From: Zhihengliuella salsuginis
GTDB taxonomy: Bacteria > Actinomycetota > Actinomycetes > Actinomycetales > Micrococcaceae
Direction: 5' to 3'
DNA: 64,000 bases
Assembly (NCBI RefSeq): GCF_014651715.1
Contig: NZ_BMXK01000002.1
Span: forward strand, 62,001-126,000
The notes under the pieces are model-generated. The model did no database searches, was not told the DNA's origin, and saw only the letters and a list, made by a program, of their open reading frames with translations. The position numbers and the translations under genes are program-made. Positions 26,905 through 36,438 of the stretch are shown in pieces; the stretch's first letter is position 1; each line of letters begins with the position of its first letter.

Positions 26905-29900
26905 ATGGCACGCACGACGTCGCCACTGGCCCCGCTCCTCGAGGCGTCCCTGCCCGGGACACGCCGCCGTCTGGCCCTGCTCGCCGGCCTCGCTCTCGCC
27001 AAGGCCGCCGGCCTGATCCTCGTCGCCGACGCGCTCGCCGTCGGGATCGGGCAGGCCGCCGCAGGCGACCCTGTCGACCTGGCCCGCCTGTCGCTCTGGG
27101 GGATCGGCGGAGCGGTCGTGCGCGCCGGCGCGGCCGGTGGTACGCGTCTGCTCGCCCAGCGTGCGGGGCGCGGAGCGAAGGAGGAGCTGCGGTCCCGGCT
27201 GCTGCGGCACCGGCTCCTCGGCGGAACCCCGCGCCCCGGCGGTCAGGACGGGCAGGACGACGTCGGCACCGTCTCGGCGCTGGCCACCCGCGGGCTGGAC
27301 GGCCTCGACGCCTACTTCACGACCTACGTCCCGGCCCTCATGACGGCCGCGGTGGTCCCCGCCGTCGTCGGGCTGCGCATCCTCGCCGCGGACTGGGTCT
27401 CGGCGCTGATCGTCGCGTTGACGGTGCCGCTGGTTCCGCTCTTCATGATCCTCATCGGGCTGCACACGCAGGACCGGATCGCGGACGCAGCGGCGGCGAT
27501 CGAGCGCCTCTCCGCGCACCTGCTGGAGCTGGCCCAGGGGCTCCCGGCACTGATCGGCCTGCGTCGCGCCGGGGCCCAGCGGAGGGCCCTGGGCGAGGTG
27601 TCCGAGCGCTACCGCGTTTCGACGATGCAGACGCTGAGGACCGCCTTCATGTCCTCGCTGGCGCTCGAGCTCATCGCGACCATCTCCGTCGCCGTCGTCG
27701 CGGTGTTCGTCGGCATCAGGCTCGTGCACGGCGACATGGGGCTCACCGCCGGCCTCGTGGCGCTGATCCTGGCCCCGGAGTGCTACCTGCCCCTGCGGGA
27801 GGTCGGCGCCGCATTCCACGCCTCCGAGGACGGCGTCGAAGCCCTGCGCCGGACGCGCGAGCGCGTCGGCGGCACCGGGCACCCCGGGGGCACGCGCGAG
27901 CGGTCCGGGGCGCCCGGGCGCCCCGGCGGGCTCGAACTGCGTGGGGTCGCCGTCGAGTACGCCGCCGAGCGCGTCGTCGGGCCGGTCGACCTGGCGCTCG
28001 CCCCCGGGCAGGTCGAGGTCCTGGACGGGCCGAGCGGCAGCGGGAAGACCAGTCTCCTGGCGGCGGTCGCCGGGACCCTGCCGGCGACCGCCGTCCGCGG
28101 GGAGATCGCGCTCGACGCGGCGCGGATGGTCTGGGTCCCGCAGCACCCCTCGACCACGGAGGCCACCGTCGCGGACGAACTCGGCCTGTACGCCGGCGTC
28201 CGGCTGACCCGCGCCCAGACGGACGCCGTCCTCGACGCCGTCGGCCTGCGCGGGGCCGGGGGACTCGACCCGGCGGCGCTGAGCCCGGGGGAGCTGCGCC
28301 GGACCGCCCTCGCCCGCGCCATGGCCCGGATCCGCTACGGCGCCCCGGTCGACGTGCTCCTTGCCGACGAGCCCACCGCGCACCTCGACGCCGAGAACGC
28401 CGAACGCGCACGCGACGCCGTCGTGCAGATGGCCGGCCCCCGCGCGGCTCTGATCGCCACGCACGACCGCCGGCTGGCCGCCCGGCTGCGGCAGCAGGAA
28501 CCCGCGGCGGCCCACGAGGCGGTGCCTGCGGCACCGGCCGTGCCCGCGAAACCGGACGAGGCGGAGGCGCCCGCCGCCCAGGCGCCGGGTTCCGGCGCCT
28601 GGCGGGCGGTACTGGGCAGTCTGCCGCGCGGACGCGCGGCTCTCGGGATCACGGTCGGGACCGTCTCGGCCCTCTTCGCCGCAGCGCTGACGGGCGTCTC
28701 CGGCTGGCTCATCGTCTCGGCCAGCCACCAGCCGCCCATGCTGCACCTGATGGTCGCGATCGTCGGCGTCCGCTTCTTCGGGATCGGCCGCTCCGTGACC
28801 CGCTACGTCGAACAGCTGATCGTCCACGACGCCCTCCTGGCGTGGGCGGCCGCCGTCCGGCAGCGCGCCTGGGACGGCCTCGTCGCCGCCCCGCAGTGGT
28901 GGGGCAGGATCACCCGCGGCGGGGGATCGCTCGAGTACCTGGTCACCCGCATCGACGAGGTGCGCGATGCGCTGCCGCGCGTGGTCTTCCCGCCCGTGAC
29001 CGGCCTGCTGACCGCGGCGGGGGTCTGCACCGCGATCGGTCTCTGGGCGCCGGGCGCCCTGTGGGTCGCCGTGGCCGTGACGGTCCTCGGCTGGGTGGTC
29101 CTGCCGGCGGCGATCGTCCGGGTCGACGCCGCGGCCCGCGCCGACGTGACCGAGCACCGGGCGTGGCTCGCCCGCCGGGTGCCCGTCCTGGTGCGGGCGG
29201 CCGGCCAGCTGCGCGCCAACGGCGCAGCCGCCGCAGCGCTGAGCGCCTTCACCCGGTACGACGCCGCCGCCTCCGCGCGGTTGACCGCCACCGGCCGCGC
29301 GGAGGCCGTCGGGGCGGCCGCCGCGGCAGGCATCGCCTCGGCCGGTGCCGTGGGCGCGCTCATCGCGGCCGCCGGCCACGGCGGCGAGGCGGCCGCCATG
29401 AGCGCGCTGCTGATGCTGGCCCTGTCCGAGCCGATGGCGACGACGGCCACCGCCGCCCAGAACGCGCGGGCGCTCGACGAGGGCGTGCGGCAGCTGGCGG
29501 CCGTCCTGCCGGCGCAGGAAACGGCGGGCGCCCCGGACGGCGGCTCCGGTACCGGCGCGGCACCGATCGACGGGCTGCGCGCGGTCGGCGTCGAGGCCCG
29601 GTGGTCCCCGGGCGGCGAACCCGTCCTGTCCGGGGTCGGCGCCGAGGCGGGCCGCGGGGAGTGGACGGTCGTCTCCGGCCCGTCGGGCAGCGGCAAATCG
29701 ACGCTCCTGGCCGTCCTGCTGGGCGCTCTGGAACCGGGCGCGGGCCGGCTCGAGGTCCGGCGCGGGGGCGCCTGGCTGCCCGCGGCGGCCGCCGACCACG
29801 GACGGATCGCGTGGTGCCCGCAGGAGGCGCACCTGTTCGACTCCAGCGTCCGCGCCAATCTGGGGCTCGGCCGCGACCCGCGGGCGGACCCGGCGACGGA

Positions 29901-30237
29901 ATCCGAACTGCGCGGAGCCCTCGAGCGGGTGGGGCTCGGGTCGTGGCTGGCCGGCCGCGCGGACGGCCTCGAGACCAGGATCGGCTCCGGCGGCCACTCG
30001 CTCTCCGGCGGGCAGCGCCAGCGCCTGGCCGTCGCGCGGGCGCTCGTGGCGCGGGCCGACGTCGTCCTCCTGGACGAGCCGACCGCCCATCTCGGCGAGG
30101 ACGAGGCGCTGGCGCTGATCGCCGACCTCCGCGGCGCGCTCGCCGGGCAGGCGGTCGTCCTGGTCACGCACGACGCCCGGCTGGCACGCCCCGGCGACGA
30201 GCACGTGCGCCTCGGAGCGGTCGGCGCCGGCGTCTAG
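26905..30237 (+). CDS. cydDC: Fused CydD-CydC ABC exporter, cytochrome bd assembly
   Basis: An 1,110-aa single chain with two full ABC half-transporters, each a six-helix domain plus an ATPase domain. The first half (about 1-540) has Walker A GPSGSGKTS (about 376), a degenerate signature LSPGE and Walker B LLADEPTAHLD. The second half (about 560-1110) has Walker A GPSGSGKST (about 925), canonical LSGGQ (about 1033) and LLDEPTAHLG. CydDC exports thiols such as cysteine and glutathione and is required for bd oxidase maturation. In many bacteria cydD and cydC are separate genes. Its stop codon overlaps that of convergent parC within CTAG. Confidence 0.93.
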   Translation: MARTTSPLAPLLEASLPGTRRRLALLAGLALAKAAGLILVADALAVGIGQAAAGDPVDLARLSLWGIGGAVVRAGAAGGTRLLAQRAGRGAKEELRSRLLRHRLLGGTPRPGGQDGQDDVGTVSALATRGLDGLDAYFTTYVPALMTAAVVPAVVGLRILAADWVSALIVALTVPLVPLFMILIGLHTQDRIADAAAAIERLSAHLLELAQGLPALIGLRRAGAQRRALGEVSERYRVSTMQTLRTAFMSSLALELIATISVAVVAVFVGIRLVHGDMGLTAGLVALILAPECYLPLREVGAAFHASEDGVEALRRTRERVGGTGHPGGTRERSGAPGRPGGLELRGVAVEYAAERVVGPVDLALAPGQVEVLDGPSGSGKTSLLAAVAGTLPATAVRGEIALDAARMVWVPQHPSTTEATVADELGLYAGVRLTRAQTDAVLDAVGLRGAGGLDPAALSPGELRRTALARAMARIRYGAPVDVLLADEPTAHLDAENAERARDAVVQMAGPRAALIATHDRRLAARLRQQEPAAAHEAVPAAPAVPAKPDEAEAPAAQAPGSGAWRAVLGSLPRGRAALGITVGTVSALFAAALTGVSGWLIVSASHQPPMLHLMVAIVGVRFFGIGRSVTRYVEQLIVHDALLAWAAAVRQRAWDGLVAAPQWWGRITRGGGSLEYLVTRIDEVRDALPRVVFPPVTGLLTAAGVCTAIGLWAPGALWVAVAVTVLGWVVLPAAIVRVDAAARADVTEHRAWLARRVPVLVRAAGQLRANGAAAAALSAFTRYDAAASARLTATGRAEAVGAAAAAGIASAGAVGALIAAAGHGGEAAAMSALLMLALSEPMATTATAAQNARALDEGVRQLAAVLPAQETAGAPDGGSGTGAAPIDGLRAVGVEARWSPGGEPVLSGVGAEAGRGEWTVVSGPSGSGKSTLLAVLLGALEPGAGRLEVRRGGAWLPAAAADHGRIAWCPQEAHLFDSSVRANLGLGRDPRADPATESELRGALERVGLGSWLAGRADGLETRIGSGGHSLSGGQRQRLAVARALVARADVVLLDEPTAHLGEDEALALIADLRGALAGQAVVLVTHDARLARPGDEHVRLGAVGAGV

Positions 30238-32912
30238 TCGGTTTCGACGACCCCCGGGTCGCCGAACGGGATCGAGTCCTGCTCGGGGGCCGCCAGCGGG
30301 GCGCGGCGCGGCTCGTCGTCCAGCAGCGAGTCCAGCGTGGGCTCCGCCGTCCGGGACGGCGCGCGGTCCGCCGCAGGAGCGGCATCCGCCTGCGGTGCCG
30401 GCCCGTCGGCGGCGCCGGCCTCGGGGTCGAGCCCGCCGACCGAACCGGCGAGCAGGTCGATCCGCTGAGCCAGCGGCACGCCGGAACCGTCGCGGCGGCC
30501 GTGCTCGGTGGGCAGGGCGCGCGAGATGCCCGCCGCCGAGCTCGCCTTCGCCGGGCCGCGGCCCGCGAACGCCAGCGTCAGGGCGTCCTCGCCCTTGAGG
30601 AAGCGGTGGGCGCGCACACCGGCGGTCGCGCGGCCCTTGGCCGGATACTCGGAGAGCGGCGTCACCTTGACGGTCCCGGCCTCGGTGCCGGGCAGCGCGC
30701 CGGAGCCCGAGGCGATCGTGACGACGACGGCGTCCGCGTCGTCGGCGGCGACCCCGAAGAACAGGGCCTGGTCGTCGGCGGCGAGTTTGATGCCGGCCAT
30801 TCCGCCGGCCAGGCGGCCCTGCGGACGGACCATGGACGCGGCGAAGCGGAGCAGGCGGGCCTGTCGGGTGACGAACACGAGGGCGTCGTCTTCGCGCGTG
30901 GCCCCGGCGCCGATGACCTCGTCGCCGTCCTTGAGCGTGATGGCCTCGAACTCGTCGCGGTTCAACGGGTACTCGGGCGTGACCCGCTTGACGACGCCCT
31001 TGCGGGTTCCGAGGGCGAACGCCTCGTTCATCGGGACGATCGCGACGACGGATTCGCCCTTCTGCAGGGTCGCGAACTCCTTGGCCGGCACGCCCTGGGC
31101 CAGCGGAGGGAAGCCGGGCGTGGGGGCGAGCACGGGCATGTCCACCACCTGCAGGCGGATCAGGCGCCCCGTCGAGGTCAGCGCCCCGACCTCGCCCCGG
31201 GCCGTCGCCGGGAGCACGGAGCGGACGGCGTCGTGCTTGACGCGCTGCCCCGACTCGTTGAGCTGGGACCGGTCGGCCGTGCGCGCCAGCTGCCCCGACG
31301 CGGAGAGCAGCACGTAGCAGGGGTCGTTGGAGATCTCCAGCGGCAGGCCGGCCTTGGCCCCCGGGGCGGCGGCCGGCTCGCTGGGCAGCGCCGAGCCCTT
31401 CAGCGGCTTGCCGTCGTCCTTCTTCAGCAGCACGGTGCGCCGCGGGGTCGCGAATTTCTCGGCGACGTCGGCCAGCTCGGAGGAGACCACGTCGCGCAGC
31501 CGCTGATCGGAGGCGAGGATCGACTCGAGCTCGGCGATCTCCTGCCGGAGCTTGTCGCGCTCGGCCTCGAGCTCGACCTGCGAGTACTTGGTCAGCTGGC
31601 GCAGGCGGAGCTCGAGGATGTGGTTCGCCTGGACCTCGGTCAGGTCGTAGATCTTCATCAGCCGCTCGCGGGCCGCCGCCGTCTCGTCGGAGGTGCGGAT
31701 GATCTGGATGACCTCGTCGATGTCGAGGATCGCCACGAGCAGGCCGTCGACCAGGTGCAACCGGTCGCGCCGCTTGCCGAGGCGGTACGCGGTCCGCCGG
31801 CGCACGACGTCGAGCCGGTGCCCCACGTAGACCTGCAGCAGCTCCAGCAGGCCCATGGTCCGCGGCTGGCCGTCGACGAGCGCCACGTTGTTGATGCCGA
31901 ACGAGTCCTCCATCGGCGTGAACTTGTACAGCTGGGCCAGCACGGCGTTCGGATTGAAGCCGTTCTTCAGCTCGATCACGAGCCGCATGCCGTTCTTGCG
32001 GTCGGTGAGGTCGACGACGTCCGAGACGCCGGTCAGCTTCTTCGCCGTGACCGCGTCCTTGATCTTCTCGATGATCTTCTCGGGGCCCACCATGTACGGC
32101 AGCTCGGTGACGACCAGGCCCTTCTTGCGGGCCGAGATCTGCTCGAGCGAGACCTTGGCCCGCGTCTTGAAGGATCCGCGCCCCTTCGCGTACGCGTCCT
32201 TGACGCCGTCGAGGCCGACGATGATGCCACCGCCGGGCAGGTCCGGGCCCGGGACGATCTTCATCATGTCCTCGAGCGTGGCGTCCGGGTGCGCGACCAG
32301 GTGGCGCGCCGCCTCCACGACCTCGCCCAGGTTGTGCGGGGCCATGTTCGTGGCCATGCCGACGGCGATGCCGGTCGTGCCGTTGACCAGCAGGTTGGGG
32401 AACGCCGAGGGCAGGACGTCGGGCTGCTGCAGCTGGTTGTCGTAGTTGGGGACGAAGTCGACGACGTCCTCGTCCAGGTTGTCCGTCATCGCGACCGAGG
32501 CCGCGTCCATGCGGGCCTCGGTGTAGCGCGCGGCGGCGGGGCCGTCGTCGAGGGAGCCGAAGTTCCCGTGGCCGTCCACCAGCGGCAGGCGCATCGCGAA
32601 GGTCTGGGAGAGGCGGACCATGGCGTCGTAGATCGCGCCGTCGCCGTGCGGGTGCAGCTTGCCCATGACCTCGCCGACCACGCGGGCGCTCTTGACGTGC
32701 CCCTTCTCCGGGCGCAGGCCCATCTGCGTCATCATGTAGAGGATGCGCCGCTGGACGGGCTTCAGACCGTCGCGGGCATCCGGGAGGGCGCGCGAGTAGA
32801 TCACCGAGTAGGCGTACTCGAGGAACGAGTCCTCCATTTCACTGGTGACATCGACGTCCACGATGCTCTCCGTGAAGTCCTCGTCCAGTATCGAACTCTG
32901 CCGACGCGCCAT
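30234..32912 (-). CDS. parC: DNA topoisomerase IV subunit A-like type IIA topoisomerase
   Basis: An 892-aa cleavage subunit. The active-site tyrosine is Tyr130 (AARYTEARM), the quinolone-pocket segment [13 protein letters not shown] spans residues 88-99, and beta-propeller repeats follow. No GyrA box (Q-R/K-R-G-G-x-G) is seen in the C-terminal domain, which favours topoisomerase IV over gyrase. The last 70 residues or so are an Ala/Pro/Asp-rich tail. The ATG at 32912 has GGAGGG upstream; in-frame extensions upstream would overlap the divergent gene. It works with ParE, whose gene lies 7.5 kb away beyond the cyd cluster. Confidence 0.92.
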   Translation of the reverse strand: MARRQSSILDEDFTESIVDVDVTSEMEDSFLEYAYSVIYSRALPDARDGLKPVQRRILYMMTQMGLRPEKGHVKSARVVGEVMGKLHPHGDGAIYDAMVRLSQTFAMRLPLVDGHGNFGSLDDGPAAARYTEARMDAASVAMTDNLDEDVVDFVPNYDNQLQQPDVLPSAFPNLLVNGTTGIAVGMATNMAPHNLGEVVEAARHLVAHPDATLEDMMKIVPGPDLPGGGIIVGLDGVKDAYAKGRGSFKTRAKVSLEQISARKKGLVVTELPYMVGPEKIIEKIKDAVTAKKLTGVSDVVDLTDRKNGMRLVIELKNGFNPNAVLAQLYKFTPMEDSFGINNVALVDGQPRTMGLLELLQVYVGHRLDVVRRRTAYRLGKRRDRLHLVDGLLVAILDIDEVIQIIRTSDETAAARERLMKIYDLTEVQANHILELRLRQLTKYSQVELEAERDKLRQEIAELESILASDQRLRDVVSSELADVAEKFATPRRTVLLKKDDGKPLKGSALPSEPAAAPGAKAGLPLEISNDPCYVLLSASGQLARTADRSQLNESGQRVKHDAVRSVLPATARGEVGALTSTGRLIRLQVVDMPVLAPTPGFPPLAQGVPAKEFATLQKGESVVAIVPMNEAFALGTRKGVVKRVTPEYPLNRDEFEAITLKDGDEVIGAGATREDDALVFVTRQARLLRFAASMVRPQGRLAGGMAGIKLAADDQALFFGVAADDADAVVVTIASGSGALPGTEAGTVKVTPLSEYPAKGRATAGVRAHRFLKGEDALTLAFAGRGPAKASSAAGISRALPTEHGRRDGSGVPLAQRIDLLAGSVGGLDPEAGAADGPAPQADAAPAADRAPSRTAEPTLDSLLDDEPRRAPLAAPEQDSIPFGDPGVVETD

Positions 32913-32985
32913 AGGTGTCTGGGTTCCCTCCGTGAATCTGAGTGACGTGCTGCGTTGTATCCGGGCAATGACCACGCGCAGGCCG

Positions 32986-32991
32986 TAGGCT
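32986..32991 (+). promoter_or_regulatory. -10 box TAGGCT, leaderless start
   Basis: TAGGCT ends 6 nt before ATG 32998. Confidence 0.6.
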
Positions 32992-32997
32992 AAGCCT

Positions 32998-35733
32998 ATG
33001 GCGGACCGAGGCGAAAACGGTGAATATCCGGCCCACTGGGAAGCAGATGTCGTCCTCCGGGACGGTTCCACGGCACATCTGCGCCCGATCGCCCCCTCCG
33101 ACGCCGGCGAGCTGCAGCGGATGCACACCTCGCAGTCCGAGGCGTCGATCTACCTGCGGTTCTTCACCTACAAGTCGAAGCTGACGTCGAAGGAGCTCGC
33201 GCGGTTCACCGGGGTCGACCACCGGGACCGCGTCGCGTTCGTCACCGTCCGCGGGGGCGCCATCATCGGCGTCGGCCGCTACGACCGCCTCGACGATCCC
33301 GCGGAGGCGGAGGTGGCGTTCAACATCGCGGACAACACCCAAGGCAAAGGCGTCGGCTCGATCCTGCTCGAACACCTGGCGGCTGCGGCCCGGGAGAACG
33401 GGATCGAGCGCTTCAGCGCCGAGGTGCTCCCCGAGAACCGCAAGATGCTGACAGTGTTCGCCGAGGCCGGCTACGAGGTCAAGCGGCGGTTCGACGACGG
33501 CGTCGTCGCCCTGGAGTTCCCCATCGACCCCACCGACAGGTCCCGGGCCGTCATGGAGGCCCGCGAGCACCGCGCCGAGGCGCGGAGCCTCGGCGGACTG
33601 CTGGCCCCGCGCTCGGTCGCCGTCGTCGGCGCCAGCCGCGAATGGGGCTCGGTCGGCTACTCCCTGCTCGAGAACCTCATCGAGGGCGGGTTCAGCGGAC
33701 CCGTCTACGGGATCAACCCCGACGCGCTGGAGATCGCCGGGATGGTCTCCCACGCGAGCATCGCCGAGGTGCCCGGAGACGTCGACCTGGCCGTCATCGC
33801 GGTGCCGCGCCCAGATCTCGACGCCGTCATCGCCGACTGCGCCGCGAAGGACGTCCGGGGCGTCGTCGTCGTGACCTCCGGGTTCGACGGCGCCGGCGAG
33901 GGGGCCGCCGAGCAGCAGCGCGAACTCGTCCGGCTCGCGCGCAGCAACGGCATGCGCCTCGTCGGGCCGGCCTCCCTCGGACTCGTCAACACGGCCTCCG
34001 ACGTGCGCCTCAACGCCTCGGTCGCGCCGGCCATGCCCAAGGCCGGGACGCTCGGGCTCTTCAGCCAGTCGGCCGCGATGGGAATCATCCTCTTCACCAC
34101 GGCCAGCCGCCGCGGCGTCGGCGTCTCCAGCGTCGTCTCGGCCGGCAACCGCGCCGACGTCTCCGGCAACGACGCCATGCAGTTCTGGGAGGACGACGAC
34201 GCGACCTCCGCCGTCGGGCTCTACCTGGAGAGTTTCGGCAACCCGCGCAAGTTCTCGCGCATCGCCCGCCGGCTCGCGCGCTCCAAGCCGGTCATCGTCG
34301 CCAAGAGCGACTACATGGGCGTGCGCCTGCCCCCGGGACACGCCGTGCGCACCACGCAGGCCCCGCTCGGCGCCGTCGACGAGATGCTGCGCCAGTCCGG
34401 CGTCATCCGCGTGCAGACCAACGAGCAGCTCATGGACATCGCCCAGATCGTCGCGAGCCAGCCGCTGCCCGCCGGGGGCCGGGTGTCCATCGTGACGAAC
34501 TCGCCGGCGCTGGCGGACGTCGTCGCGGACGCCGTCGTCCAGCAGGGCCTGGAACCGGCGCGCACCAACGGCGGCCTCGAGCTCGACGACGGCCAGTCGC
34601 GCGCCCTGCCGCGCCTGAACCGGGCGCTCGCGGCGGCCCTCGAGCCGGAAGAGGTCGACGCCGGTCTGGTGGTCCTGCTGCCCGTGCGCGGCATCGCAGT
34701 GGCCACCCTGGCCCGCGCCATCTACGACGCCGGCCGGGCCGCGGGCAAACCGGTCGTCGTCGCCTTCTCCGGCCTGCTCGACCCGGCGTTCCCGGCCGAG
34801 GGCGTCCTCGAGGAGGGAGAGGGGCCGGTCGTCGCGGACTCCTCGAACCGGGCGCTCTCGGGTTTGCAGCCGGCACTGCCGTACTTCGCCAGCCCGGGCC
34901 AGGCGGCGGCGGCGCTGGGCCAGATCGTCTCCTACGTGCGATGGCGCGAGCGCGATTTCGGCGAGCCGGTCGGGGTCCCCGACGCCGACGTCGACCGCGC
35001 GGAGGAGCTGGTCGCGGGGCATCTGGGCCGGGTCAGCGACACCGAGCTGCTGCGCCTGGACCACGCGCAGGCCGCCGAGCTGCTGGGCTGCTACGGGATC
35101 TCCGTCCTGGAATCCGCCGCCTTCGAGACCGAAGACGAGGCGGTCGCCGCGGCCGGTCGGATCGGATACCCGGTCGCGCTGAAGACGACCGACGAGCACC
35201 TGCGCCATCGGCTCGATCTCGGCGGCGTCCGCCTGAACGTGTACGACGAGGAGAGCCTGCGCGGCAACATCCGGCACATGCGCAGCATCCTCGAGCCCTT
35301 CGGCGCCGTCGGCCTCGAGCTCCAGGCCATGGCGCCCTCGGGGCAGGGGTGCGTGGTCAGGGCCCTCGAGGATCCGCTGCTGGGCCCGCTCGTCTCCTAC
35401 GGCCTGGCCGGCGACGCGGTGAACCTCCTGGACGACTGGGCCCACGTGATCCCTCCGCTGAGCAGCACCGACCTGGCGGAATTCGTGCGCAGCCCGCGGG
35501 CAGCGGAGAAGCTCTTCGGCTACCAGGGGCTGCCGGCCGTCGATGTCGCCGCGCTCGAGGACGTGCTGAACCGGGTCGCGACCCTCAAGGACCAGCATCC
35601 GGAGATCGCCCTGCTGGAGTTCAATCCGGTCCTCGTCGCGTCGGAGGGCGTGACGATCCTCGCGGCCGATGTGCGCATCGGCAACCCGGCCGAGCGCACG
35701 GACAGCGCACGGCGGTCCATGTCGAAGTTCTGA
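32998..35733 (+). CDS. GNAT acetyltransferase fused to ADP-forming acyl-CoA synthetase-like domains
   Basis: A 911-aa cytosolic protein. An N-terminal GNAT domain (about 17-175; acetyl-CoA loop NTQGKGVGS) is followed by a CoA-binding Rossmann domain (about 195-300, VAVVGASREWGSVG), a succinyl-CoA-ligase-like part, and an ATP-grasp domain (about 690-900). It resembles Pat-type protein lysine acetyltransferases, but with GNAT at the front. By manual alignment the phosphohistidine of true ADP-forming ligases appears to be alanine within GHAVRTTQAP, so ligase activity is doubtful. The likely role is acetylation of metabolic enzymes, possibly nucleotide-regulated. The ATG lies 6 nt after a -10 box. 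Confidence 0.88.
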   Translation: MADRGENGEYPAHWEADVVLRDGSTAHLRPIAPSDAGELQRMHTSQSEASIYLRFFTYKSKLTSKELARFTGVDHRDRVAFVTVRGGAIIGVGRYDRLDDPAEAEVAFNIADNTQGKGVGSILLEHLAAAARENGIERFSAEVLPENRKMLTVFAEAGYEVKRRFDDGVVALEFPIDPTDRSRAVMEAREHRAEARSLGGLLAPRSVAVVGASREWGSVGYSLLENLIEGGFSGPVYGINPDALEIAGMVSHASIAEVPGDVDLAVIAVPRPDLDAVIADCAAKDVRGVVVVTSGFDGAGEGAAEQQRELVRLARSNGMRLVGPASLGLVNTASDVRLNASVAPAMPKAGTLGLFSQSAAMGIILFTTASRRGVGVSSVVSAGNRADVSGNDAMQFWEDDDATSAVGLYLESFGNPRKFSRIARRLARSKPVIVAKSDYMGVRLPPGHAVRTTQAPLGAVDEMLRQSGVIRVQTNEQLMDIAQIVASQPLPAGGRVSIVTNSPALADVVADAVVQQGLEPARTNGGLELDDGQSRALPRLNRALAAALEPEEVDAGLVVLLPVRGIAVATLARAIYDAGRAAGKPVVVAFSGLLDPAFPAEGVLEEGEGPVVADSSNRALSGLQPALPYFASPGQAAAALGQIVSYVRWRERDFGEPVGVPDADVDRAEELVAGHLGRVSDTELLRLDHAQAAELLGCYGISVLESAAFETEDEAVAAAGRIGYPVALKTTDEHLRHRLDLGGVRLNVYDEESLRGNIRHMRSILEPFGAVGLELQAMAPSGQGCVVRALEDPLLGPLVSYGLAGDAVNLLDDWAHVIPPLSSTDLAEFVRSPRAAEKLFGYQGLPAVDVAALEDVLNRVATLKDQHPEIALLEFNPVLVASEGVTILAADVRIGNPAERTDSARRSMSKF

Positions 35734-35797
35734 CCCGGGCGCCGCGTCATCTGCCCCCGTGTCCACAGGACGGGACTGCGGAATTGCCTGGCGTCGA

Positions 35798-35803
35798 TAG
35801 ACT
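35798..35803 (+). promoter_or_regulatory. -10 box TAGACT, leaderless start of the DUF5998 gene
   Basis: TAGACT ends 7 nt before ATG 35811. Confidence 0.6.
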
Positions 35804-35810
35804 GGAGACT

Positions 35811-36431
35811 ATGTTCTCGCGACCCCAGAACCCCTCGGATTCACACGACGCGCTCCCTGCTCTGCGCCAAAGCCTGAGCCGAGCCGCCTTCTACCCCCAG
35901 CTCGTCGAGGACGTCGTCGTGGATGCCCTCGACTCCGATGTCCCGGTGGACCACTTCATCCACCTCGAGACCCACTTCGACCACGACGAGGTCCACCGCC
36001 ACGTCACCGCGCTGGTGCTGACCAGCGACGTGCTCGTGATCGTGCACGTCGACGACCAGCAGCTCGACGAGCAGGGCGACCACGTCGTCGCCCAGGCCTC
36101 GACCGAGACCGTGCCGGTCGCACGCATCGGGTCCGTGCTGCTCAGCTCGGTCTACCACCAGCCGCAGGAGTACAAGTCCGGCGATCCGGTCCGCGAGATG
36201 ACTCTGGCCATCGCGTGGTCCGGCGGCCAGCGACTCGACCTGATGCCGGCCGGCTGCTCCGACCCGCAGTGCGACGCCGACCACGGCTACACCGGCACGG
36301 TCGCCCGCGAGGACCTCGTGCTGCGGATCAGCGCGGAGGCGGACGGGCCGACGGCGGTAGAGGACGCCCGCCGCTTCGCCCGGACCCTGCGCAAGATCAA
36401 CACGGCCGCCGCCCTCGGGCGCCGGGCGTAG
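35811..36431 (+). CDS. DUF5998 family protein
   Basis: A 206-aa soluble protein, rich in His and Asp near residues 40-65 (DHFIHLETHFDHDEVHRH). It has a predominantly beta central part and a CSDPQCDADHGYTG segment near residue 145-160 with two cysteines. It matches the actinobacterial DUF5998 family, whose function is unknown; the His/Asp/Cys clusters hint at metal binding, which is inference only. A -10 box precedes the ATG directly. The phosphodiesterase-like gene begins 7 nt after its stop, so the two form an operon. Confidence 0.85.
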   Translation: MFSRPQNPSDSHDALPALRQSLSRAAFYPQLVEDVVVDALDSDVPVDHFIHLETHFDHDEVHRHVTALVLTSDVLVIVHVDDQQLDEQGDHVVAQASTETVPVARIGSVLLSSVYHQPQEYKSGDPVREMTLAIAWSGGQRLDLMPAGCSDPQCDADHGYTGTVAREDLVLRISAEADGPTAVEDARRFARTLRKINTAAALGRRA

Positions 36432-36438
36432 GCGCCGG

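Noticed and set aside
25699-30204. A 1,501-codon open frame on the minus strand opposite cydA-cydB-cydDC.
   Set aside because: Its translation is Arg/Gly/Asp/Pro-rich low-complexity sequence, typical of the antisense of GC-rich genes; the plus strand carries complete, recognisable cyd proteins.
25902-32945. A 2,347-codon plus-strand open frame spanning cydB, cydDC and the antisense of parC.
   Set aside because: It has no domain and extreme Arg/Pro/Gly content, and real genes occupy other frames throughout. It is an artefact of few stop codons in GC-rich DNA.
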